NCBI GenBank assembly: GCA_007119405.1 | Contig: SKPT01000211.1 | Span: 1 to 5,876 of the forward strand | Direction: 5' to 3' | Length of the DNA stretch: 5,876 nt | DNA from: Phycisphaeraceae bacterium | GTDB lineage: Bacteria > Planctomycetota > Phycisphaerae > Phycisphaerales > Phycisphaeraceae | Shown here: positions 1 through 5,396 of the stretch, one piece after another | Position numbering within the stretch: the first letter of the stretch is position 1 | How the letters are laid out: every line of letters starts with the position of its first letter | Notes under the pieces: model-generated | Database searches by the model: none | What the model was told of the DNA's origin: nothing | The model's input: the letters and a program-made list of their open reading frames with translations, nothing else | Program-made: the position numbers and the translations under genes

Positions 1-815
1 AGGCGGTCGCGGCGCTGCGGGATCACGCGACGCTGGTGCAGCGCTCGCCGGGGTTGCGTGCCGCCGAGGCCCGGGCGCTTGAGGCGGCGGGCGAGGCTCG
101 GGCCGCGGAGGCCGCGCTGGCCGAGGCGCTGGCGGCGGTGCGCAGCTTCGAGCAGGCGACGGCGGTGGCCCGTCAGGTGGGCGAGGCGCACGGAATTGAC
201 GAAGGCATCGAGCGGCTGTCGCGGCTGTCATCCGGCGGGGAGGCGTGGGTCGAGCTGGTGATCGCGGCGCTAGAAGCGCAGCACGAGAGGCTGGAGTCGG
301 CGATCGCGCGGGCCCAGGCCGTTGACGCCGCGAACGACGCGGCGCTGGCGGCGGCGCGGGATCGGATGCTGGCCCAGGCGCTGTATCGCCGCGGCGATTA
401 CGAGCCAGCGGCCGAGCTGTTCCTGGCCATGCTCGAGAGCGAGCCGGACAACGAGGTGGCGCTGAACAACGCGGCGTACATCCTGGCCCGCTATCTTGAC
501 CGGGCGGAGGAGGCGCTGCCGCTGGCCGAGCGAGCCATGGAGCTGGCGCCGCACAACCCGCACGTGCTGGACACGATGGCGGTGGTCCGGCATGAGCTGG
601 GCGAGCTGACGGAGGCGCGGGGGCTGCTGGAGCGGTGCCTGGTGATGAGGCCGATGGCCCGGCCGTACCTGCACCTGGGTCAGGTGCACCGGGATCTTGG
701 CGACGCGACGGCGGCGCGGTTCATGGCCGAGCAGGCGCGGGCGCTGGCGCGTCGGCAGGACGACGCGCACGCGCTGGCGGACATCGAGCGTTTTCTGGAA
801 GAGATGAACCAGTGA
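1..815 (+). CDS. TPR-repeat protein, 5'-truncated by window edge
   Basis: The reading frame is open from base 3 to the TGA at 813-815 (270 residues visible), with no convincing start or Shine-Dalgarno site. The GTG at 36 is an internal valine, and the true start lies upstream of the window. The first 100 or so residues are Ala/Glu/Arg-rich and helical, and look like degenerate TPRs. From about nt 350 to 770 there are roughly four TPR units. The clearest has the pattern ALYRRGDYEPAAELFLAML followed by EPDN, then a helix pair with ALNNAAYILA, then VLDTMAVVRHELGELTEA, then YLHLGQVHRDLGDATAA. TPRs form helical scaffolds for protein-protein contacts. The gene lies 52 bp upstream of a polysaccharide co-polymerase gene on the same strand, so it may be a scaffold or assembly factor of the exopolysaccharide machinery. 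That role is inferred from context only. No signal peptide or membrane segment can be judged because the N-terminus is missing. Confidence 0.85.
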   Translation, partial: AVAALRDHATLVQRSPGLRAAEARALEAAGEARAAEAALAEALAAVRSFEQATAVARQVGEAHGIDEGIERLSRLSSGGEAWVELVIAALEAQHERLESAIARAQAVDAANDAALAAARDRMLAQALYRRGDYEPAAELFLAMLESEPDNEVALNNAAYILARYLDRAEEALPLAERAMELAPHNPHVLDTMAVVRHELGELTEARGLLERCLVMRPMARPYLHLGQVHRDLGDATAARFMAEQARALARRQDDAHALADIERFLEEMNQ

Positions 816-853
816 GTTGGGCGGGCCCGTTGCGGCCGCCTGTGCCAAGCACG

Positions 854-859
854 AGAGGA
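854..859 (+). promoter_or_regulatory. ribosome binding site of the co-polymerase gene
   Basis: AGAGGA sits 8 nt before the ATG at 868. It decides this start over the in-frame TTG at 817, which would add 17 residues with no hydrophobic or conserved character. Confidence 0.6.
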
Positions 860-867
860 CAGAATCG

Positions 868-3186
868 ATGAGTGCAACCCCTCCCTCGCCCATCGGGCCG
901 CTTGGGCCGACCTCCGCCGCGGCGGTGCCCGCCCAGCGTTCGCGGACCAAGCCGATCGACCCGCTGCGCGTGCTGCGGCAGTGGATGTGGGTGCTCGTCG
1001 CCCTGGCCGTGCTGGGCACGGGCCTGGGCGTGGGGCTGTACTTCACGCTGCTGGTCTACGCGCCGCGTTACACGTCCGAGTCGGTGTTCGGCGTCGTGCC
1101 CACCGTCGGGGACGTGTGGGAGCCGATCGTCCGGGAGATGGAGGTCGGGCGCGGCGACGTGATCGAGCGTTTCATGCAGAGCGAGGTGCAGCGGATCCAG
1201 AGCGAGCAGATCATTCGCGCCGCGATCCGCCGGCCGGAGGTGCGCGAGCAGACGCGCTGGGCGCAGCGTTTCGTCGACGCGGACGGGCGGTACGACGTGG
1301 CGCGGGCGCACGAGCGGCTGGTCGAGGACCACATGCGGGTGGGGATCGTGCGCGGGACGATGCTCTTTCGTGTGCGCGTGAGCACCGAGGTGCCCGAGGA
1401 CGCGCAATACATCCTCGAGGCGATCAACCGCGAGTACCGTCAGCGGATCAGCGACGAGGCTTCGGGGCGGGTGCGCGAGCTGCAGGCGACGTTTTTGCAG
1501 GAGCAGCGGACCTGGCAGGAGGATCTGAACCACGCGCAGACGCGCATGCGCGAATTCATCGGCCGCGAAGGCCTGGACAGCCTGGAGACGCGGTTCAGCG
1601 AGGCGAGCATCTCCTATCAGCGCCTGGCCGAAGAGCGCGTGAATTTGCAGATGATGCTGGACCAGATGCACGAGAGCTACCAGATGCAGCGTGATCAACT
1701 GGAGCGTGGCGAGTACGAGGCCGGGCCCGAGACGCGTGCCCAGATCGAGATGCGCCCGGGGATCGAGAACCTCAACGAGCGGCTGCGTCACCTGCGCCTG
1801 CGGCGGGATCACCTGCTCGGCCGCGGCTTCGACGAGAACCACCAGCGCATCCGCGACATCGACGAGCACATCACCGCCACCGAAGCCGAGAAGGAGCGGG
1901 AGATGCTGCGGCTGATCCGCGAGCACCAGGCGGCGATGGTGGACCGCACGGCCAACGCGATCCAGCGGGTGCAGGGCCAGATCGACGCCCTGGAGCCGAA
2001 GATCCGCGAGGCGTCGCGGCGGATGACGGACCTGAACGAGCGGCTGACGCGTTTCGAGGAGCTGCGCGACCGCGTGGAGTACGCGCGAGCGAACCTGGAC
2101 CGGGTCGAGGACCGGCTCACGGAGATCCGCCTGGGCGCCGCCCGGCCGGACATGCTGCCGGTGCGTTTGCAGATGGGCCCGACGTCGGCGGAGCTGACGT
2201 TCCCGCAGGTTCAGATGGTGGTGCCGGGCATGGCGCTGCTGGTGCTGGCGCTGGCGGCGGGGCTGATCTTCCTGCGTGAGCTGCTGGACCAGCGGCTGCG
2301 CAGCCCGGCGGACGTGGCGCTGCTGGGCGAGGCGGAGCTGCTGGGCGTGGTGCCCGACGCCCGCGAGGACCGGGCCGGGCCGGGCCGCATCGAGGGGGCG
2401 GTGGAGCAGGATCCGGCGGGTCTGATCGCCGAGGCGTTCCGTCAGGTGCGTACGGCGGTGCTGTCGAAGATGGACCGCCGCGGCTACAAGACGCTGATGC
2501 TCGTCGGGCCTCAGGCTGACTCGGGCGCGTCGTCGGTGGCGCAGAACCTGGCGGCGAGCCTGGCGTACAACGGGCGCAAGGTGCTGGTGATCGATGCGGA
2601 CTTTCGCCGGCCGCGGCAGCACCAGCTCGCGGGGGTGGGCAACAGCACCGGGCTGGTGGACTGCCTGCAGGGCCGGATGTCGCTGGCCCAGGCGGTGGTG
2701 GCGCTCAACGGCGACGGGCTGAGCGTGCTGCCGACGGGCGAGGCGCGCAACGCCCCGCCGGAGCTGCTCGAGGGCGTGGCGTTCCGCACGCTGCTGAGCG
2801 AGGCGGAGCGCGAGTACGACGTGATCCTGATCGACGCCCCGCCGGCGCTGCTGGCGACGGACGCCCAGCTCCTGGCGCGGCACCTGGACGCGATGGCGAT
2901 CGTGGTGCGGGCGGAGCAGGACAAGCGTGGGATGGTCGAGCGGATGATCCGGCAGCTCGACGGCCAGCGGGCGGACGTGCTGGGGCTGGTGCTCAACGGT
3001 GTTCGGCCGAGCGCTGGCGGGTACTTCAAGCGCAGCTACCGCGAGTTTTACCGCTACCGCGCGTTGCAGGGCCCGGTGGGCAACGGCCGGGGCGAGGCGC
3101 CCGAGGAGCCGCGGCGGCGGCTGGAGAGCGACGCCGAGGCGACGGTCGCCGCCGGCGAGGACGATGGCCGCGACGGCCGGACGTAA
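868..3186 (+). CDS. polysaccharide co-polymerase with C-terminal BY-kinase domain (Wzc/GumC/ExoP-like)
   Basis: The product is a 772-residue inner-membrane protein expected to control chain length and export of an exopolysaccharide. The order is a Pro-rich cytoplasmic N-terminus, TM1 at about residues 35-65, and a periplasmic part whose region 204-421 is a long charged coiled coil broken by a Gly/Pro hinge near 278-298. TM2 follows at about 448-469, preceded by a Pro-rich segment typical of the Wzz fold, and then a cytoplasmic kinase domain. That domain has the EAFRQVRTAV motif (522-531), Walker A' VLVIDADFRRP (572-582; D576, D578), Walker B VILIDAPP (652-659; D656) and a tyrosine cluster Y719, Y724, Y728, Y730. 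The Walker A-like loop at 546-556 reads GPQADSGASS, with Ala554 where the catalytic lysine is expected, so kinase activity is doubtful. A hydrophilic tail of about 42 residues follows the tyrosines. The ATG at 868 is chosen because AGAGGA lies 8 nt upstream; an in-frame TTG at 817 has no comparable site. Length is close to that of E. coli Wzc (about 720). Confidence 0.92.
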   Translation: MSATPPSPIGPLGPTSAAAVPAQRSRTKPIDPLRVLRQWMWVLVALAVLGTGLGVGLYFTLLVYAPRYTSESVFGVVPTVGDVWEPIVREMEVGRGDVIERFMQSEVQRIQSEQIIRAAIRRPEVREQTRWAQRFVDADGRYDVARAHERLVEDHMRVGIVRGTMLFRVRVSTEVPEDAQYILEAINREYRQRISDEASGRVRELQATFLQEQRTWQEDLNHAQTRMREFIGREGLDSLETRFSEASISYQRLAEERVNLQMMLDQMHESYQMQRDQLERGEYEAGPETRAQIEMRPGIENLNERLRHLRLRRDHLLGRGFDENHQRIRDIDEHITATEAEKEREMLRLIREHQAAMVDRTANAIQRVQGQIDALEPKIREASRRMTDLNERLTRFEELRDRVEYARANLDRVEDRLTEIRLGAARPDMLPVRLQMGPTSAELTFPQVQMVVPGMALLVLALAAGLIFLRELLDQRLRSPADVALLGEAELLGVVPDAREDRAGPGRIEGAVEQDPAGLIAEAFRQVRTAVLSKMDRRGYKTLMLVGPQADSGASSVAQNLAASLAYNGRKVLVIDADFRRPRQHQLAGVGNSTGLVDCLQGRMSLAQAVVALNGDGLSVLPTGEARNAPPELLEGVAFRTLLSEAEREYDVILIDAPPALLATDAQLLARHLDAMAIVVRAEQDKRGMVERMIRQLDGQRADVLGLVLNGVRPSAGGYFKRSYREFYRYRALQGPVGNGRGEAPEEPRRRLESDAEATVAAGEDDGRDGRT

Positions 3187-3216
3187 GCGCCATGCCAGCC
3201 GCTGGCCGAGGCGATG

Positions 3217-3230
3217 ATGCCCGGGGGCAT
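3217..3230 (+). promoter_or_regulatory. small inverted repeat touching the ribosome binding site
   Basis: ATGCCC (3217-3222) and GGGCAT (3225-3230) are exact complements around a 2-nt centre, ending one base before the Shine-Dalgarno sequence of the transferase gene. In RNA it could form a short 5-bp hairpin with a four-base loop, or in DNA act as a small palindromic site. The repeat is directly visible; any effect on translation is inference, and such short palindromes are common in GC-rich DNA. Confidence 0.3.
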
Positions 3231-3236
3231 GGGAGA
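3231..3236 (+). promoter_or_regulatory. ribosome binding site fixing a TTG start
   Basis: GGGAGA lies 5-6 nt before the TTG at 3242. The three nearby ATGs (3214, 3217, 3229) are all in another frame, so this site supports TTG as the start of the transferase gene. Confidence 0.6.
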
Positions 3237-3241
3237 GCGGT

Positions 3242-4519
3242 TTGAGCGGGATCAGCCTGGCCACAAGCGCAGCGAGCGGGCAGGGCGTTGTCGACCTGAT
3301 CGGGGTGGTTCGCCCCTACTGGCCGGTGCTGCTGGTCGCGCTGCTGGTGGCGCTGCTGCTGACGCCGGTGATGCGGCTGCTGGCGCTGCGCAACGGCGTG
3401 GTGGACCACCCGGACCTGTCGCGCAAGGTGCATCGCAAGCCCGTGGCCTACCTGGGCGGGGTGGCGATCTTCCTGGCCTGGATGGCGGGCGTCAGCGCCT
3501 GCTACCTCGCCTCGCCGGTGGGGCTCTGGAGCGGGCAGGGCGGCCTGGGCTCGGCCCACGTGCCGCTGAGCATCCTCGTGGGGGCGATGGCCATCACGCT
3601 CACGGGGCTTTTCGACGACGTCTACGGCATCAGCCCGCGGGTGAAGGTCGGCGGGCAGCTCTTCGCCGCGGCGGCGCTGGCCAGCCAGGACGTGGGCCTG
3701 CGCCTGGCCGAGGCATCGTTGACCTTCATCGGCATCGCCGACGCGCCGGAGATTCTGGTCTACACCCTGGGCACGGCGGTGATCGCCGGGTTTGTGATCG
3801 GCGGGTGCAACGCGATGAACCTGCTCGACGGGATGGACGGGCTGGCGGCGGGGGTGGGGGCGATCGCCGCGCTGGGCTTTCTCGTGATCGCCTCGATCGT
3901 CGCCGTGCGCGCCCTCGGTGAGCCGGGCATCGGCCCGCTCGACGCGGGGCGGATCGTCATGTGCCTGGCGATCCTCGGGGCGTTGATCGGGTTCCTGCCT
4001 TACAACTTCAATCCGGCGAAGATTTTCATGGGCGACGCCGGGTCGCTGCTGCTGGGCTACCTGTGCGTGGCGACGATTCTGCTGTTCGCCCAGGCCCAGG
4101 GCACGCTGCTGATGGTCACGGCCGCGCTGATCGTCTTCGCCCTGCCGATCACCGACACGTCGCTGGCGATTTTCCGGCGGAAGATGCAGGGCCGGCCGAT
4201 CATGAGCCCGGACAACGGTCACCTGCACCATCTGCTTCAGCGTTCGGGGATGTCGGTGAGGCAGACGGTGCTGTGCCTTTATGGGCTGGGGCTGGTGTTC
4301 GCGTCGCTGGGGGTGACGCTGGTGCTGCTCGAGGCGCGGGTGCGTTACGTGATGGCGCTGTTTGTGGTGCTGTATCTGGCGATCATCATCGTGGCGTACC
4401 GGTACGGGCAGGCGCTGGCCGCCCGCGAGGCCGACGCACGACGTAACGAGCCTGCCGCGGCGGCTCCGGCCGAGCCGGTCGAGCCGGCGGTGACGTCCGG
4501 CTCGGGCAAGGCGGTGTGA
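3242..4519 (+). CDS. WecA/TagO-type polyprenyl-phosphate N-acetylhexosamine-1-phosphate transferase (MraY superfamily)
   Basis: The product is a 425-residue polytopic membrane enzyme. The family moves a sugar-1-phosphate, usually GlcNAc-1-P from UDP-GlcNAc, to undecaprenyl phosphate on the cytoplasmic face, the first step of many O-antigen, teichoic acid and exopolysaccharide pathways. Family motifs appear in the right order: DHPD (55-58) followed by RKVH (61-64) and a PVAYLGG segment, LFDD (123-126; D125, D126), NAMNLLDGMDGLAAG (190-204; N193, D196, D199), NPAKIFMGDAGS (257-268; D265) and the HLHH motif (327-330). The HxHH form and the Asp set match WecA/TagO rather than peptidoglycan MraY. 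About ten hydrophobic segments can be seen. The C-terminus (from about 392) is a hydrophilic Ala/Pro/Glu tail. The TTG start at 3242 is supported by GGGAGA 5-6 nt upstream. The gene lies 55 bp after the co-polymerase gene and probably shares its transcript. The sugar used cannot be read from the sequence. Confidence 0.95.
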   Translation: MSGISLATSAASGQGVVDLIGVVRPYWPVLLVALLVALLLTPVMRLLALRNGVVDHPDLSRKVHRKPVAYLGGVAIFLAWMAGVSACYLASPVGLWSGQGGLGSAHVPLSILVGAMAITLTGLFDDVYGISPRVKVGGQLFAAAALASQDVGLRLAEASLTFIGIADAPEILVYTLGTAVIAGFVIGGCNAMNLLDGMDGLAAGVGAIAALGFLVIASIVAVRALGEPGIGPLDAGRIVMCLAILGALIGFLPYNFNPAKIFMGDAGSLLLGYLCVATILLFAQAQGTLLMVTAALIVFALPITDTSLAIFRRKMQGRPIMSPDNGHLHHLLQRSGMSVRQTVLCLYGLGLVFASLGVTLVLLEARVRYVMALFVVLYLAIIIVAYRYGQALAAREADARRNEPAAAAPAEPVEPAVTSGSGKAV

Positions 4520-4520
4520 G

Positions 4521-4540
4521 GCGGCTGGCCGCGCCGGCGC
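4521..4540 (+). other. GC-rich palindromes just after the transferase stop codon
   Basis: GCGG (4521-4524) can pair with CCGC (4529-4532) around a four-base loop, and 4531-4540 is a perfect 10-bp palindrome. No T-run follows, so this is not a classical intrinsic terminator. It could be part of a transcript end or simply GC-rich sequence. Confidence 0.2.
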
Positions 4541-4588
4541 ATGGTCCGTGAGCGCGCGGGCTGAGGCGCCGTCGGCGAGCCCGGAGGA

Positions 4589-4616
4589 TTCACCACAGAG
4601 ACGCAGAGGTCACTGA
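4589..4616. repeat. purine-rich CACCACAGAG-type dispersed repeat fragment
   Basis: The stretch starts TTCACCACAGAG, then ACGCAGAGG and TCACTGAG, giving three imperfect units around the core CAGAG/CTGAG. It differs from the surrounding GC-rich sequence in composition. From memory, strings of the form CACCACAGAGACNCAGAGG recur in intergenic regions of many environmental bacteria, planctomycetes included, so I take it as a copy of a dispersed intergenic element. Its function is unknown and I see no open reading frame worth calling. Confidence 0.45.
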
Positions 4617-4657
4617 GCAGAAGGCGGAGTCGGCGACACCGCGCTGTGAGGCGTTGA

Positions 4658-4749
4658 TGTAGGGTGGGTAGAGCGAAGCGAAACCCACCGCGAGCGTCGT
4701 GGATCCTCGGCCCAGGCGGTGGGTTTCGCTTCGCTCTACCCACCCTACA
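4658..4749. repeat. REP/BIME-like element: perfect 34-bp inverted repeat with nested hairpins
   Basis: Arms 4658-4691 and 4716-4749 are exact reverse complements separated by a 24-nt centre. After a 3-nt bulge on the left, a further 5 bp can pair (4652-4656 with 4748-4752, overlapping the arm end). Each arm is itself a hairpin: GGTGGGT (4663-4669) pairs with ACCCACC (4683-4689) around 13 nt, and GGTGGGT (4718-4724) pairs with ACCCACC (4738-4744). The architecture of two short palindromic units in inverted orientation is that of REP pairs (BIMEs). The string with GGGTGGGTAGAGCGAAGC is, as I recall, a dispersed repeat in several phyla, and such repeats are often mobilised by REP-associated (RAYT/TnpA_REP) transposases encoded elsewhere. 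It lies between convergent genes and could act as a two-way transcript end or 3'-end stabiliser. No poly-T tract is present. Confidence 0.75.
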
Positions 4750-4795
4750 ACGACTGCAACGACAATCCACGGCCGCGATTGGAGAGGCGTGCGTC

Positions 4796-5221
4796 TCAGA
4801 TCGTGCCCGACCAGTTTGCCGGGCACAGCAGCACCGGCAGGTCGGTCTGGCGGATGAGGTTGCTCGGCACGTCGCCGGCGATCAGGCGTTTGAACACGCC
4901 GCGGCCGGTCAGCCCCAGGACGATCAGCGTGCACTGCCGGGCTCGCGCCGTGTTCAGGATCGCCTTGGCGGTGTCGTCCGAGAGGAGCATGACGCTCTCG
5001 GCGGCGATGCCCGCCTCGCGCAGCGAGTCGGTCAGCAGCTTCAACGTCTGCTCGCCGCGCTGCGTGGCGTCGGACTCGTGCTCGTCCTCGTCCTGGATCT
5101 CGGCGACGTGGGCGATGATCGTCTCGGCGTCCAGCCGGCGCGCCAGATCGGCGATCGGCGCGGTGAGCTTCTCACTGGCCCAGGGGGAGGAAACGGCGAC
5201 AAGCATCCGGCTGCGGCTCAA
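4796..5221 (-). CDS. universal stress protein (UspA family), single domain
   Basis: The product is a 141-residue cytoplasmic protein with the Usp alpha/beta fold: first strand MLVAVSS (residues 6-12), strand ETIIAHV, the helix before LIVLGLTG, and a final PVLLCPA strand. Usp proteins help cells survive stress, often binding ATP. The ATP loop G-x2-G-x9-G-[ST] is present as G103, G106 and G116, but the last Ser/Thr is Asp117. The Asp normally following the first strand (VAVD) is Ser11. Nucleotide binding may therefore be weak or absent. I choose the TTG at 5221-5219 because AAGGAG lies 5 nt upstream; the ATG at 5206 (136 aa) is in frame, but that same site is then about 20 nt away. A longer reading back to 5446 would run through the promoter region and is rejected. 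The gene faces the exopolysaccharide operon and is divergent from the TPR/alpha-CTD gene. Confidence 0.93.
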   Translation of the reverse strand: MSRSRMLVAVSSPWASEKLTAPIADLARRLDAETIIAHVAEIQDEDEHESDATQRGEQTLKLLTDSLREAGIAAESVMLLSDDTAKAILNTARARQCTLIVLGLTGRGVFKRLIAGDVPSNLIRQTDLPVLLCPANWSGTI

Positions 5222-5226
5222 GGCAT

Positions 5227-5232
5227 CTCCTT
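5227..5232 (-). promoter_or_regulatory. ribosome binding site fixing the TTG start of the stress-protein gene
   Basis: On the minus strand AAGGAG lies 5 nt before TTG (5221-5219). An ATG at 5226-5224 is out of frame. The next in-frame ATG (5206) is too far from this site for normal spacing. Confidence 0.65.
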
Positions 5233-5233
5233 C

Positions 5234-5247
5234 ACGGGGTTCCCCGT
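5234..5247 (-). promoter_or_regulatory. small inverted repeat in the stress-protein leader
   Basis: ACGGGG and CCCCGT pair exactly around a 2-nt centre, ending one base before the AAGGAG ribosome binding site. It could be an operator or a short RNA hairpin. The same 6-2-6 layout occurs before the transferase gene, with unrelated sequence. Confidence 0.3.
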
Positions 5248-5276
5248 CTCGGCGGCAAGCTCCCGCGAGTCGCGCA

Positions 5277-5305
5277 CCTGTACCACAACCCCGCGGCCCG
5301 GTCAA
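5277..5305 (-). promoter_or_regulatory. putative sigma70-type promoter of the stress-protein gene
   Basis: Minus-strand TTGACC (5305-5300) is followed after exactly 17 bp by TACAGG (5282-5277). The -35 is a 5/6 match and the -10 is weak (T, A and one further A). Transcription would start near 5270, giving a leader of about 50 nt. Confidence 0.4.
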
Positions 5306-5324
5306 AGCAGCGCCGCGACCCGGT

Positions 5325-5353
5325 TTGCCGCCGGCCGGGGGCCCGGCTAGGCT
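5325..5353 (+). promoter_or_regulatory. putative sigma70-type promoter of the TPR/alpha-CTD gene
   Basis: TTGCCG (5325-5330) and TAGGCT (5348-5353) are 17 bp apart, in the form often seen in GC-rich bacteria. Transcription would begin near 5360, giving a leader of about 35 nt. Its -35 lies 19 bp from the -35 of the divergent promoter, so the two polymerases could compete or share a regulator. Confidence 0.45.
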
Positions 5354-5396
5354 ATATGGCTCGGCAGATTCCCCCCTTTGAGATCGAGGTACCCTC

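Noticed and set aside
817..867. TTG at 817 as start of the co-polymerase
   Set aside because: There is no suitable ribosome binding site, whereas AGAGGA precedes the ATG at 868.
721..3264. Long minus-strand open frame (847 codons) opposite the co-polymerase gene
   Set aside because: Its translation is His/Arg/Gln/Leu-rich low-complexity with no recognisable motif, as expected opposite a GC-rich gene. The plus-strand frame has clear domain motifs throughout.
3026..4231. Minus-strand open frame (401 codons) opposite the transferase gene
   Set aside because: It shows the same antisense composition artefact and covers a gene with all WecA-family motifs on the plus strand.
4658..4749. CRISPR or intrinsic terminator
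   Set aside because: There are only two inverted (not direct) units with no spacer series, so it is not CRISPR. No T-tract follows on either strand, so a classical intrinsic terminator is not supported.
4664..5381. Two plus-strand open frames over the stress-protein gene
   Set aside because: They start in or beside the inverted repeat and lie antisense to a well-supported Usp gene; no domain is visible.
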